Shown: positions 8,512 to 18,187, numbered from the stretch's first letter. The stretch: 64,000 bases of DNA from Gammaproteobacteria bacterium (GCA_013178375.1 JABLXQ010000007.1:1-64000); one strand, 5' to 3'. Notes: generated by a model from the sequence alone, not told the origin. Numbers and translations: made by a program.

Positions 8512-10584
8512 ATGAGCCAATCAATAGTCAAACGCAACCTGCGTGAATGGGTGTCCTCATTCCCGGTTTTTCTGGTCCTGCTGCTGGTCATCCTGTTCAG
8601 CATTGGGGAAAATTTCAACGCGCAGGTGAACCGGCTGGGTAATTTTCTCTGGCCTGACTACCACCTGTTGCGACTCGATCTGCCGACACCGGACTGCGAT
8701 CCCAATATCGATGTGGAAGCCCGCGTGCAGGAAGTGTTGAACACCGCAACGGATGATGCGTTCGGCGACATGTTCGGCGCGCCGGATGCGGACACCACGC
8801 GTCAGTCTGTACAGAAAGATCTGGAACTCTGCAGGCTGAAGCACAGCGAAATCGAACGCGTTAATGCGCAGCGCACCGATGGCATTGCGATTTTCAGCAG
8901 CATCAACATGACGCTGGCGTCGCTGTCCCAGCTCAGTCGCGACAACACCAGTAACATGCTGTTGCTGATACTGTTCGTCTGCGCCCTGACCGCCACCCTC
9001 ACCTATCACCAGATCGGCCTGCGCCCGATGCAGACCGCGCTGGACCATCGTCTGGGCGCCGTAGCCCAGTTCGTTGCCAACGGTGCGCTGTCCTATTCCG
9101 CTTACCACTACCTGATCAATGGCTGGGCCTCCGGCACGGTGATCCAGAACGAGCCGATCCGCTGGTCCTACATGATCGGGTTCGGCCTGCTGGCGCTGGT
9201 AGCGCTGGTGCAGGTTTTCAAACTGCCGGCATCAGTAAAACCCGGCGGCTCTTTCGGCAAGGCACTGCTGGCGGTTCCGCTTTATTGCTACATGGCCTTC
9301 GGCTCCGCCAATTACTACATTCTGCAGCACGACAACCCGCAGGGCATGGCGCTGTTCGTCGACAAGATCATGGACACCTCGTCGATCTATTTGAGCGTGG
9401 GCCTGTACATCTGGGTGGGCATGCTGGCCAAGCAGACTTTCCTGGGCGAATACGTGTTCCGTATTTTCAAACCCTGGAAACTGCCGCCGGAACTGCTGGC
9501 ATTCGTCGCAGTGGTGATCATGGCGATTCCCACGGCATACACTGGTGCGTCCGGCATCATCATCATTGCCATGGGTGCAGTGGTTTACACCGAATTGCGC
9601 CGCGTTGGTGCGCGCCGTCAACTGGCGCTCGCCGCCACTGCCATGAGCGGCAGCCTGGGCGTGGTGCTGCGTCCGTGCCTGCTGGTGCTGATCATCGCCG
9701 TGCTCAACAAGGAAGTGACGACGGATCAAATGTATGGCTGGGGCGTGAAGATTTTCATGCTGACCGCGCTGTTGTTCTTCCTGGTATCACTGGTGGCGCG
9801 GCAGGGGCCGCTCAGGGTGGCGCCGGTGTCAGAGGCGCTGATGCCAAGCCTGCAGGCGTTCCGTCCGCTGATTCCCTACGCGCTGCTGTTTACCCTGGTC
9901 GCCGTCATCTATGCGTTCGGACTGGATTCCTATCTGGATGAACATTCCGCGCCTTACATCCTGCCGGTGATCATGCTGGCGCTGCTGGCGTACGAGCGGC
10001 TGTTTGGCACGCCGGTGGAACAGCGCGACGATTTTCACGAGAGCGAACGCGCACCGACGCTGGAAGGTTCTGTCCGCGCCGCCACCACCAACACCACCGT
10101 GCACATCGGCGCGTTATTAATGCTGATGTGCCTGGGCCTTACGTCGGGCGGTGTGATTGAAGATTCCGGCATCATCCAGGCGGCCACGGATCAAGGCAGC
10201 CTTTTCGGCAACATCTGGGCCGCCATGGCGGCGCTGGTTCTGCTGCTGGTGTTCATCGGCATGATCATGGATCCGTTCGGCGCCATCATCCTGGTGTCCG
10301 GCGCAGTGGCGCAGGCGGCCTATGCCCAGGGCATCGAACCGCTGCATTTCTGGATGATCGTGCTGGTGGCGTTCGAGTTGGGTTATCTGAGCCCGCCAGT
10401 GGCGGTGAACCACCTGCTGACGCGACAGGTGGTGGGTGAGGATGAAATCGAAAAGGCCATCGATGAGTCGAAAAACGGCAGCTTCTGGATACGCCACGAA
10501 CGCTATACCCTGCCGCTGACGGTGATGAGCATATCGCTGCTGATCGTGGCGTTTGGCCCGCTGGTATACAAGAATTTCTTCTAG
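8512..10584 (+). CDS. TRAP transporter permease, large subunit (DctM-like, fused form)
   Basis: Integral inner-membrane protein of 690 residues that should drive secondary, ion-coupled uptake with the receptor encoded just upstream. An N-terminal part with a first helix, a periplasmic region (about 40-145) and a few further helices takes the place of the small DctQ subunit. About twelve helices of the DctM-type channel follow, with the conserved TGASGI and PPVAVNH-type segments. No separate DctQ gene is present, which agrees with a fusion. It starts 21 bases after the terminator hairpin and stops before tesB. Confidence 0.85.
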   Translation: MSQSIVKRNLREWVSSFPVFLVLLLVILFSIGENFNAQVNRLGNFLWPDYHLLRLDLPTPDCDPNIDVEARVQEVLNTATDDAFGDMFGAPDADTTRQSVQKDLELCRLKHSEIERVNAQRTDGIAIFSSINMTLASLSQLSRDNTSNMLLLILFVCALTATLTYHQIGLRPMQTALDHRLGAVAQFVANGALSYSAYHYLINGWASGTVIQNEPIRWSYMIGFGLLALVALVQVFKLPASVKPGGSFGKALLAVPLYCYMAFGSANYYILQHDNPQGMALFVDKIMDTSSIYLSVGLYIWVGMLAKQTFLGEYVFRIFKPWKLPPELLAFVAVVIMAIPTAYTGASGIIIIAMGAVVYTELRRVGARRQLALAATAMSGSLGVVLRPCLLVLIIAVLNKEVTTDQMYGWGVKIFMLTALLFFLVSLVARQGPLRVAPVSEALMPSLQAFRPLIPYALLFTLVAVIYAFGLDSYLDEHSAPYILPVIMLALLAYERLFGTPVEQRDDFHESERAPTLEGSVRAATTNTTVHIGALLMLMCLGLTSGGVIEDSGIIQAATDQGSLFGNIWAAMAALVLLLVFIGMIMDPFGAIILVSGAVAQAAYAQGIEPLHFWMIVLVAFELGYLSPPVAVNHLLTRQVVGEDEIEKAIDESKNGSFWIRHERYTLPLTVMSISLLIVAFGPLVYKNFF

Positions 10585-10662
10585 ACTGTAAAGGCTGCAA
10601 CGCACACCTGATCACTGCATCCGATTGAAATGCACATGCCTGAAAGTAGTAGTGAGGACATC

Positions 10663-11523
10663 ATGAGCAATCTGTTAGACGAGCTGGTTCACCTGCTGGA
10701 CCTGGAAACAATCGAGCACAATCTGTTTCGCGGCCAGAGCCGGGATGTGGGCGGCCGCAGTGTGTTCGGTGGCCAGGTGGTGGCCCAGTCCCTGGTTGCG
10801 GCGATGCGCACTCTCACGGAAAAAAGGCAGTGCCACTCGCTGCATGCCTATTTCCTGCGTCCCGGTGATATAGAAACCCCCATCGTGTATGAGGTGGACC
10901 GCATCCGCGATGGGGGCAGCTTCACGACCCGGCGCGTGGTGGCCATTCAACACGGCGAGGCGATCTTCAACATGTCGGCTTCGTTCCATGTGCTGGAACG
11001 GGGCCTTGAGCATCAAGCTGCCACGGCACCGGAGATTCCTCCACCTGAGCAGCTGGAATCCGATTACGAGATCCGCCTGCGGGTGGCACAGCGGGTGCCG
11101 GAGCGGGTGCGCCCGGCGCTGACCCAGAAACGCGCCATTGACATCCGGCCGGTGGATCCGATCGATTTTGTGAATCCCACGCCCAAACCGCCACGCCGAC
11201 AGGCCTGGTTCCGCGCCGATGGCAAGCTGGATGAGGATCTTGGTCTGCATCAGGCAATAATGGCTTATGCGTCGGATTTCGGTCTGCTGGGCACAGGCAT
11301 GACGACCCATGGCTTGTCCTTCGCTGATCCCAATGTGCAGGCGGCCAGCCTGGATCACCTTATCTGGTTCCATCATCCGTTTCGCGCCGACGACTGGCTG
11401 TTGTACGACATGGAAAGCCCTTGCGCGATGAATGCGCGCGCGTTCAATCGCGGGCAGATTTTCCAGAACGGGAAGCTGGTGGCGTCGGTGTGTCAGGAAG
11501 GGTTGATGCGGGTGCGGAAGTGA
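10663..11523 (+). CDS. tesB: Acyl-CoA thioesterase II
   Basis: Cytoplasmic double-hotdog thioesterase that hydrolyses medium- and long-chain acyl-CoA to free acid and CoA. The N-terminus (LLDLETIEHNLFRGQS) and the segments FGGQVVAQSL, HAYFLRPGD and FHHPFRADDWLLY are typical TesB. The catalytic Asp falls in AYASDFGL, and the Gln in VCQEGLMR. ATG 10663 gives 286 residues, the same length as E. coli TesB, and has GAGG 8 bases upstream; the frame could also open at ATG 10630. It is monocistronic, with palindromic element B directly after its stop. It could recycle CoA during lipid or steroid breakdown, but that link is inference. Confidence 0.95.
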   Translation: MSNLLDELVHLLDLETIEHNLFRGQSRDVGGRSVFGGQVVAQSLVAAMRTLTEKRQCHSLHAYFLRPGDIETPIVYEVDRIRDGGSFTTRRVVAIQHGEAIFNMSASFHVLERGLEHQAATAPEIPPPEQLESDYEIRLRVAQRVPERVRPALTQKRAIDIRPVDPIDFVNPTPKPPRRQAWFRADGKLDEDLGLHQAIMAYASDFGLLGTGMTTHGLSFADPNVQAASLDHLIWFHHPFRADDWLLYDMESPCAMNARAFNRGQIFQNGKLVASVCQEGLMRVRK

Positions 11524-11529
11524 CGATGC

Positions 11530-11639
11530 TGAAGCGCAGCAGGGATTGAAATCTGGACACGCCGTGAACCCATCCCTGGGGGCTGCGCAGCGGCATCCAT
11601 GCCGCTGAGCGTCCAAATTTCAATCCCTGCTGCACTTCA
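11530..11639. repeat. Long palindromic element B, between convergent genes
   Basis: Arms 11530-11558 and 11611-11639 (29 bases each) are reverse complements with two mismatches. The 52-base centre matches element A at CACGCC, CATCCCTG, GGCT and a smaller hairpin (CAGCGGCAT / ATGCCGCTG, about 11588-11607). The inner stem is one pair shorter than in A on both sides, so pairing is preserved. The arms have no resemblance to those of A. It lies between the stops of tesB and polB, again a convergent junction, and may serve as a two-way terminator. Confidence 0.85.
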
Positions 11640-11662
11640 TCATTGCTGCGTAGTTGCGTGCG

Positions 11663-14137
11663 TTAAAACAGCGACAGCTGCGACTGCACAATCCCCTGCA
11701 GCGACAGATTGCGAAAATGCAGGATGCCGTCCACCGCCGGTGCCAGTTGCCGTTGCAGGTAATGATCATAGTCGAGCCGTGACTCGCGGCATTCCAGCGG
11801 CTCCGGCCCGTTCACTGTCATCACATAGCTGACCCAGCCACCACGTTCATAGCGAGTGGCACGCCCCTGCTGTTGCAGCCACTGATCCGCCTTTTTTGCC
11901 GCCTGCGCGTGCGGTGGCACGTTTTTGCGGTATTCCGCCAGCCGGCGCCGGATGCGCTTGCGATACACCAGCTCTTCATCGAGTTTGCCGCTGTGCAGCT
12001 CCTGCACCACATTTTGCAGATACGCCTGCACTTCCTCGTTGTGAAATATCTTCCAGCAGATATCGTACTGAATCCGGCGCGCCAGTGGCGTCCAGTCGGT
12101 GCGCACGTTTTCCAGTCCCTTGAATACCAGCTTTTCCGTATCGCCAGACTGAATCAGCCCGGCGTAACGTTTTTTGCTGCCAGTGTCGGAGCCGCGCATG
12201 GTGGGCATGAAAAAATGCCGGTAGTGGGTTTCGTACTGCAACTCCAGACAGGATTCCAGACCGAACACGTCCTGCAGTTTGTCGCGCCACCACTGGTTGA
12301 GGAACTGCGCCAGCTGCGCGCCAATTCCGTCGGCGCCTACATCGTCGCGCACGCCCTGCAGCCAGACGAACACGGAATCGGTGTCGCCGTAAATCACCTG
12401 GTAACCCTGCTGCTCGATCAGCACCCGGGTCTGGCACATGATGTCGTGACCACGCAGGGTGATGGCACTGGCCAGGCGCGGATCGAAGAAGCGGCACAGG
12501 GGCGTGCCCAGCACGCCGTAAAACGAATTCATGATGATCTTGATGGCTTGCGACAGCGGCTGGTTGCGGGCTTTTTTTGCTTCGTCCCGCGCCAGCCACA
12601 GTTGACGGATGATCTCCGGCAGCAGGTGATGGCGTTTGCTGAACACCGCGTCGTGAAAACCGGGAATCCAGTCACTGTCCATAGAAGCGCGCGCATTTTT
12701 CTTGCGCTTGAAAATCTCTGGTGCCACATCCGGCATATCGCCTTCAAACCGGCCTTTCAACAGGGAGAGCGGATCAATACAAAAGGTGCGGATGATGCTG
12801 GGATACAGGCTTTTGAAATCCAGCACCAGCACGTGTTCGTACAGACCCGGCCGCGATTCCATCACGTAGCCGCCGGGTGCGGCGATGTCACTTTGAATGT
12901 CGCCGATGTTGGGCGCTACAAATCCGGCCCGGTGCAGGCGCGGCAAATAGAGATTTTCAAACGCCGCCACCGAGCCACCCACCTTGTCCAGCGGCAGCCC
13001 GGTCAGGCGCGACCGTTCCAGCGCAAAGTGCAGCAGGCCGGCTTTTTCGAAGATGTCCCACACCAGCTTGCAGTCTTCCAGGTTGTAGCGGGCCAGCGCC
13101 GGCTTGTCATGCAGAAACAGCTGGGTGATTTCGGCGCCGCGATCATCCACGTCGTGGATCAGCTTGCCGCGCTGCAACAACTGGCGCGATACGTTTTCCA
13201 GCGAGAACGATTCGAAATTCCAGGTAGCGGCCTTGAGGGTGTCGATGCCATCCAGCACCACCCGGCCGGGGATCAGAATGAAATGGTGCTGGCTTTCGTC
13301 GCGGGCTTGCCGCCATTCGGCCTCATCCTGACGTCGGCCGATGCGAAATGGCACACGCAATTTGTCGCAACGCTGCTGCAGGAATTTCAAATCGAAATTC
13401 ACCACGTTCCAGCCGATCAGGATGTCGGGGTCGTACTGCTGCAGCCAGGCGATGAAATGTTCCAGCAGGATTTTTTCGCTGGCGCAGGGAATTACTGGAG
13501 CGTCCAGGTCTACAGGCAAGGTATCGGCCGGCGAAGCAGCGCGCACGAAATCCTGCTCATCACCCAGCATCCACACCTGTTGCACCGCATCGGCAAACAC
13601 GGCGATGGAATACAGCTGCGAGCCGTCCAGCGCGGTTTCAATATCCAGCGAAACCATGCGCAACTGCGGATCGATGCGTGGACCCTGTAGCAGGCGGGGG
13701 TTGAGCAGGGTGCGGCTTGCCGTTGCGCCCAACGATTCACCCTGCACTTGCACACTGATTTCCCCGGTAATAAACCGCTCGCTCAGATAACGGTCCACCG
13801 CCCGCACATCCGCTTCCCACAAGGGAATACCCGCGTCGCTGCACAGATCGCGGCAACGTTGCAGCTGACGCTGGCTGCGCAGGTACAACGCACTCACGTC
13901 CTGGTAAAAAAAAGACTTCAACTCCAGCGGACGCACCCGCCAGCCCGTGATCCCCGCCAGCAGTTTTTCCACCTGCAGCTGCAAGTGCGTCGGGAAGAAG
14001 CACACGGTTTCCTGACCGGACACGGTGACCTGCAGCGGGCCATCCGCCGTGCTGATCCAGTAAATGAACGTCAGCCCGTCGTCCTGCTCGCGCCATTGCC
14101 GCGTGAGAAGGAAACCGGGAATCGTTGCGTCGGACAC
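11663..14137 (-). CDS. polB: DNA polymerase II (family B)
   Basis: Family B polymerase for replication restart and damage bypass. The N-terminal exonuclease carries the DIE motif near residue 164 and DPDILIGWNVVNFD further on. Polymerase motifs are SLYPSIIR near 445, KIIMNSFYG, and YGDTDSVF near 585. The product ends in SQLSLF, like the clamp-binding GQLGLF tail of E. coli Pol II. I preferred GTG 14137, 8 bases after the xth stop, because MSDATIPGFLLTRQW matches the known N-terminus and gives 824 residues. The frame opens at TTG 14176, which would overlap xth. It is probably co-transcribed with xth. No LexA box was found. Confidence 0.93.
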   Translation of the reverse strand: MSDATIPGFLLTRQWREQDDGLTFIYWISTADGPLQVTVSGQETVCFFPTHLQLQVEKLLAGITGWRVRPLELKSFFYQDVSALYLRSQRQLQRCRDLCSDAGIPLWEADVRAVDRYLSERFITGEISVQVQGESLGATASRTLLNPRLLQGPRIDPQLRMVSLDIETALDGSQLYSIAVFADAVQQVWMLGDEQDFVRAASPADTLPVDLDAPVIPCASEKILLEHFIAWLQQYDPDILIGWNVVNFDLKFLQQRCDKLRVPFRIGRRQDEAEWRQARDESQHHFILIPGRVVLDGIDTLKAATWNFESFSLENVSRQLLQRGKLIHDVDDRGAEITQLFLHDKPALARYNLEDCKLVWDIFEKAGLLHFALERSRLTGLPLDKVGGSVAAFENLYLPRLHRAGFVAPNIGDIQSDIAAPGGYVMESRPGLYEHVLVLDFKSLYPSIIRTFCIDPLSLLKGRFEGDMPDVAPEIFKRKKNARASMDSDWIPGFHDAVFSKRHHLLPEIIRQLWLARDEAKKARNQPLSQAIKIIMNSFYGVLGTPLCRFFDPRLASAITLRGHDIMCQTRVLIEQQGYQVIYGDTDSVFVWLQGVRDDVGADGIGAQLAQFLNQWWRDKLQDVFGLESCLELQYETHYRHFFMPTMRGSDTGSKKRYAGLIQSGDTEKLVFKGLENVRTDWTPLARRIQYDICWKIFHNEEVQAYLQNVVQELHSGKLDEELVYRKRIRRRLAEYRKNVPPHAQAAKKADQWLQQQGRATRYERGGWVSYVMTVNGPEPLECRESRLDYDHYLQRQLAPAVDGILHFRNLSLQGIVQSQLSLF

Positions 14138-14145
14138 GGGCTTGT

Positions 14146-14958
14146 TCAGAGGGCGAAGTCCGCCCACACCGGGCAATGATCGGAGGGGCGTTCCATGGCG
14201 CGGATGTCGTAGCAGATGCCGGCGTCCTGCAGCTTCGCCGTCATGCCGGCAGTGGCCAGTACCAGATCGATGCGCAGGCCCCGGCGCGGTTCCGCCTCAA
14301 ATCCCTTGCTGCGGTAATCGAACCAGCTGAAACGGTCGCTGACATCCGGGTGCAACACACGGTAGGTATCTTTCAGCCCCCACTGCATGACGTGATCCAG
14401 CCATTCCCGCTCCTCCGGCAGAAAGCAGCATTTGCCGGTACGCAGCCAGCGTTTGGCGTTGTCGGCGCCGATGCCGATGTCGTTATCCAAGGGCGCCACG
14501 TTCATGTCGCCCATCAGGATCAGGTTGTGGACCGGCTGGAAGCGTTCATCCAGCAACTGTCGCACGCCGGCGTAATACTTTTCCTTGTTCGGAAATTTTA
14601 CGGGATGGTCACGGCTTTCGCCTTGAGGAAAATAGCCGTTGAGGACGGTGACGGATTTGCCGCCCGGCAGCGCATAATCGGCGCGGATCAGGCGCTTCTG
14701 GTCGTCGTCGCCACCATTGAAACCCTTGTGCACGTTGGTCGGCAGCTGGCGCGACAGCAAGGCCACGCCGTAATGGCTTTTCTGGCCGAAAAACTCGACA
14801 TGCAGGCCCATGCCCTGCAGTTCCGCAAGTGGAAACTGGCCGTCATCCACCTTGGTTTCCTGAATTCCAATCACGTCGGGCGCGTGCAGCTTCAGCAGCG
14901 CTTCAATCTGGTGCAGGCGGGCGCGAATGCCATTGGCATTGAAGGATACGAATTTCAT
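14146..14958 (-). CDS. xthA: Exodeoxyribonuclease III
   Basis: AP endonuclease and 3'-5' exonuclease of base-excision repair, 270 residues (E. coli 268). The exonuclease-endonuclease-phosphatase fold shows the metal ligand Glu in IQETK near residue 34, the Asp/Asn pair in GDMNVAP near 150, and the catalytic His in SDHCP near 260. ATG 14958 begins with the typical MKFVSFNANGIRAR. It is the first gene of a two-gene unit with polB, which pairs abasic-site incision with a repair polymerase. Confidence 0.95.
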   Translation of the reverse strand: MKFVSFNANGIRARLHQIEALLKLHAPDVIGIQETKVDDGQFPLAELQGMGLHVEFFGQKSHYGVALLSRQLPTNVHKGFNGGDDDQKRLIRADYALPGGKSVTVLNGYFPQGESRDHPVKFPNKEKYYAGVRQLLDERFQPVHNLILMGDMNVAPLDNDIGIGADNAKRWLRTGKCCFLPEEREWLDHVMQWGLKDTYRVLHPDVSDRFSWFDYRSKGFEAEPRRGLRIDLVLATAGMTAKLQDAGICYDIRAMERPSDHCPVWADFAL

Positions 14959-15102
14959 TTTCTTTCCCCGGGATGAGCCATTCTGGATCAGCGCAGTTTA
15001 TCAGTCCGCCACCAAAGATCACCTGCAATCTTGGCAGCTGCAGGCCATAACGATTCGTCATTCCGCGGTGGGTGCAGACTTTCTTTACACTGTTGAAGCC
15101 AC

Positions 15103-15108
15103 TACAAT
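15103..15108 (+). promoter_or_regulatory. Candidate -10 element upstream of the Crp-like gene
   Basis: TACAAT at 15103-15108 is a good -10 hexamer 80 bases before the chosen start. The -35 candidate 17 bases further up (TTTCTT, 15080-15085) is poor, which would suit an activator-dependent promoter. Confidence 0.35.
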
Positions 15109-15189
15109 GATCAAGTTACACACCAACAAAAATCACTTCCGCTCGCTCAATCCAGATTGAGTAAAAAATCGCCTAACAGGGTGTTTCGC

Positions 15190-15840
15190 ATGACCGATCT
15201 CAGTCACATTTCCATCTTTGAAGGGCTGCCCGAAAAGGAATTGGCGGCACTGCAGGAGTTGTGTATTACCCGCACCTATCCCAAAAATACCGTGATCATC
15301 AATGAAGGTGATCAGGCCAACGCCATGTACATCTGCACCGGCGGCAAGGTGAAGGTGTATGTGAGCGATGAAAACGGCCGTGAGTTCGTGCTTAATTCCA
15401 TGGGGCCGGACGAATATTTCGGCGAGCTGTCGCTGCTGGATGACGACACCCGCTCGGCCTCGGTCATTACCACCGACAAGTCCACCTTTTCGATCCTGTA
15501 CAAGGATGATTTCACCAAGGTGATCCTGAACAATCCGCAGATCGCCCTGGTGCTGCTGCGCAACCTGGCCCAGCGCATCCGTCAGCTGACCGGCAACGTG
15601 AAGACGCTGGCACTGCAGGACGTGTACGGTCGCATCCGCAAGATTCTGATGGATCTGTCGATCGAGAAGGAAGGCGAAACCGTCATCGAGGAAAAACTGA
15701 CCCAGCAGGACATCGCCAACCGCATTGGTTCATCCCGCGAGATGGTGGCGCGCATCCTCAAGGATCTGGCCACTGGCGGTTACATCGAGATCGAGAAAAA
15801 GCAGTTCCGCATCCTGAAAAAGCTGCCCGAAAGTTACTGA
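15190..15840 (+). CDS. Crp/Fnr-family cyclic-nucleotide-binding regulator
   Basis: DNA-binding regulator of 216 residues. The N-terminal cNMP-binding beta-roll has the signature FGELSLLD followed by RSASV; Glu, Arg and Ser match the cAMP contacts of CRP. The C-terminal winged helix reads SREMVARIL in the recognition helix, keeping the Arg, Glu and Arg that contact TGTGA in CRP. There is no cysteine cluster, so it is not an oxygen-sensing FNR. ATG 15190 follows AGGGTG at 15178-15183; the frame also opens at TTG 15157. It is not a close CRP or Vfr orthologue by overall sequence, so its regulon is open. Confidence 0.85.
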   Translation: MTDLSHISIFEGLPEKELAALQELCITRTYPKNTVIINEGDQANAMYICTGGKVKVYVSDENGREFVLNSMGPDEYFGELSLLDDDTRSASVITTDKSTFSILYKDDFTKVILNNPQIALVLLRNLAQRIRQLTGNVKTLALQDVYGRIRKILMDLSIEKEGETVIEEKLTQQDIANRIGSSREMVARILKDLATGGYIEIEKKQFRILKKLPESY

Positions 15841-15977
15841 GGCACGCGATCCAAATCGGCAGGGGACACGGATGTCCCCGCATCAGCCCCCCATTTCATC
15901 CGGTTCAACCGCGTTTGCCGACTGTGCTATGGTTACGGCAAAAAGTATGACACCACGAAGACGGGGACCTTGGTTCA

Positions 15978-16667
15978 ATGACGAGTGACATCAGGATTTT
16001 TCGGGCTGCTACTGCTGCAGGGCTGCTGGTTCTGACGATCGGTGTGGCGCTGTTATTCATTTATCCACATCAGCTGGAGTCGCTGCCACCAGGCTACTTC
16101 ACTCCCATTCTGGCCATTGAGTTCGTGACCTCTCTGCCAGATGCCCAGGCCCTGTTCGCCAACAATGCCGCCCTGGTGGCGCGGACACAGACCGGCCATT
16201 GGGTCGACATGGTGTTCCTGTGCGCGCATGGCGCCTTTCTGGCGCTGGCCAATCTGGGCTTCTGGAAGCGGCAGCGACGACCTCTGAGCCTGGTGGGTGC
16301 GTTCGCGGCCATGATCGCTGCCAGTGCAGATCTGGCCGAGAATCAGTATCTGCTGCAACTGGGCGAAGCATTGCTGGGCCAGTCCGCGCCACCGGATTTC
16401 TGGCTGCTGCGCCTGTATGTGACGACCAAGTTCCTCGGCATTTGCGTGGCCATGCTGTGCCTGTCGCTGCCGCTGTGGCAACAGGGGCGGGTCGGGAAAG
16501 CATTTGCGCTGGTGACGTTCGTACTGGCGCCGGTGAGTCTGGGCGGCGTCAGCGGCGTGCCGGCGCTGACGGAAGCGATGGCCGGGCTGATTGCAGTGGG
16601 CTGGGTGTTGTTGCTGGTGTGGCTGGTGCGCACGGGCAAGAATCCGCTGCCACCCGGTACGGCTTGA
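15978..16667 (+). CDS. Uncharacterised multi-pass membrane protein, 229 aa
   Basis: No family was recognised. The sequence predicts an N-terminal helix (about residues 10-30), a periplasmic or loop stretch rich in Ala, Leu and Pro (35-75), then about five more helices (about 76-95, 105-125, 143-165, 172-192, 195-218) and a short basic tail. The segment ADLAENQYLL inside the membrane region is charged and may be functional. The gene begins 137 bases after the Crp-like gene and ends 6 bases before the convergent peptidase gene. Confidence 0.7.
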   Translation: MTSDIRIFRAATAAGLLVLTIGVALLFIYPHQLESLPPGYFTPILAIEFVTSLPDAQALFANNAALVARTQTGHWVDMVFLCAHGAFLALANLGFWKRQRRPLSLVGAFAAMIAASADLAENQYLLQLGEALLGQSAPPDFWLLRLYVTTKFLGICVAMLCLSLPLWQQGRVGKAFALVTFVLAPVSLGGVSGVPALTEAMAGLIAVGWVLLLVWLVRTGKNPLPPGTA

Positions 16668-16673
16668 CGCTGG

Positions 16674-17318
16674 TCAGGGCCGACTCAAGCGCAGTCCTGT
16701 TTTACCCACGGTTTCACAGCGACCGTTTTCCACCCAAAGCCCTCCCCCCATTGGCAGGCCGGCGAAAGGAAGACTGCTGAATGCCTGCGACGATTTTGCC
16801 TCCCGCCAAATCCGGGAAGTCGGCCAGTTCTCCCCTTCTTCATGCACGGCCACGAACAGGGGCGCCCAACCCAGGTACGTTTGCGCACCGGGCGATGGCT
16901 GTTCCGGATCGCAGCCGCTGGCCAGGTGAATCGCGCCGGCCGACACGCCGATGAACACCGCATCCGCTTCACTGCGGCAGGCTTCCAGCCAGTCCCGCAC
17001 GGGTTGCTGTTGCAGGAACGCCCAGCCAGTCTCGACACTGCCACCCGCCAGGATCACCAGCGCACAAGGTTCCGGCGGGATGTCGCTTTCCGAACGAATG
17101 AAATGACAGGGCACCGGCTGGCCGAACAGTGTTGCCAGTGCCGAGCGCGCGAGGTCAAAGAATTCCGGCCGGTTGCCGTTGGCGGCACCGATGTAAGCGG
17201 CCGACAGCGGCTGCGATGTGGAGCGCTCTTGTCCAGTGCAATGGCGCAGCAGCTGCGGCAGCTGGTCCGGGCGGAACAGCAGCTGGCTGTCGGCCAGCAG
17301 GAGCAGCGCGCTCCTCAT
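16674..17318 (-). CDS. Peptidase S51 family protein (dipeptidase E / cyanophycinase-like)
   Basis: Predicted serine hydrolase of 214 residues with the class I glutamine amidotransferase-like fold. The nucleophile elbow is IGVSAGAIHLASG near residue 118, the typical GxSAG of family S51. The first strand, LLLLADSQLLF, and AAYIGAANG agree. I chose ATG 17318 because it overlaps the stop of the preceding phosphoesterase gene (ATGA) and starts the fold correctly; the frame open to 17756 is a shadow of that gene. The overlap implies translational coupling. Whether it cleaves Asp dipeptides or another substrate is unknown. Confidence 0.75.
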   Translation of the reverse strand: MRSALLLLADSQLLFRPDQLPQLLRHCTGQERSTSQPLSAAYIGAANGNRPEFFDLARSALATLFGQPVPCHFIRSESDIPPEPCALVILAGGSVETGWAFLQQQPVRDWLEACRSEADAVFIGVSAGAIHLASGCDPEQPSPGAQTYLGWAPLFVAVHEEGENWPTSRIWREAKSSQAFSSLPFAGLPMGGGLWVENGRCETVGKTGLRLSRP

Positions 17319-18187
17319 ACGCAGAACCCGGTGTCCTCGCGCCAGAGGCAGCGCGGTTCCCGGGCGTCGGCCTTCACGAATCCCATCTGGCGCTCGCGCG
17401 GATAGCCCATGCAGTGCGACACATAGGTCACGCCGTCCAGTTCGCGCACCCGGTTGCGGTGCTGATGGCCGTACACATGCACCTGGCTGCCCAGGCGGCG
17501 GATCTGGTCGTGGATGCGCAACGATCCCGCAACGCGGGTGAAATTGAACTCCGGGTGCGGATCGAACATTTTGGCCAGTACGCTGCGACTGAAGTCCGAT
17601 CCGAAAATCAGTTCCTGGCGCGGCAGGAAATGGCTGAAGCTGATGACAGGCGCGTCGTAATTCCAGTTCAGGAACGCCTCGTTGTGCTGCGCGAACCACT
17701 GCGCCAGCGGCACCTCGATGGACGCCGGCCAGCGGGTGTGGAAGAAATCCCCCCACATGTCATCGGTGCGGTCCAGCGCCGAGGTTTTTTCCATGTACAG
17801 CGTGTGATCGGCAAACTGCTTGTCGTCGTACCAGGATTGCAGCGGCACCAGCCACACATGCTGGTACTGCCCCAGCCGCAGCGGTTCGGTCTGCACGCCG
17901 TGGTGATGGCACAGGGCCTGGATGGCGTTGAATTTCTCCACCGAATCGGCGAAGTCGGAGCGCCGAATCCACATCTCGTGATTGCCCGGCACGAACATGA
18001 CGCGGTAGAAGCAAGGCACCAGCTGGTCGAACAGGTATTCCAGTTTGTCCAGGCGATCGGTGGCATCGCCGGCGATGATCAGCACGTCCAGCTGGTGACC
18101 GCGACGGGCGAAGTCCATCAGTTGGTTGAAATTTTCCTGGTAATCGATATGGATGTCGGATGTCACCCAAACCCGGCTTGGTACCAT
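17315..18187 (-). CDS. Calcineurin-like metallophosphoesterase
   Basis: Soluble two-metal phosphoesterase of 290 residues. All family motifs are visible in order: SDIHIDY (DxH), AGDATD (GDxxD), PGNHE, the His in SFSHF, and YGHQHR (GHxH). The substrate could be a phosphodiester, nucleotide or phosphoprotein; the sequence does not decide. It overlaps the S51 peptidase gene by 4 bases, so both are one translational unit. ATG 18187 is the only sensible start. Confidence 0.88.
   Translation of the reverse strand: MVPSRVWVTSDIHIDYQENFNQLMDFARRGHQLDVLIIAGDATDRLDKLEYLFDQLVPCFYRVMFVPGNHEMWIRRSDFADSVEKFNAIQALCHHHGVQTEPLRLGQYQHVWLVPLQSWYDDKQFADHTLYMEKTSALDRTDDMWGDFFHTRWPASIEVPLAQWFAQHNEAFLNWNYDAPVISFSHFLPRQELIFGSDFSRSVLAKMFDPHPEFNFTRVAGSLRIHDQIRRLGSQVHVYGHQHRNRVRELDGVTYVSHCMGYPRERQMGFVKADAREPRCLWREDTGFCV

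Noticed and set aside
11873..13690. 605-codon plus-strand frame
   Set aside because: Antisense to polB; no recognisable domain and biased composition.
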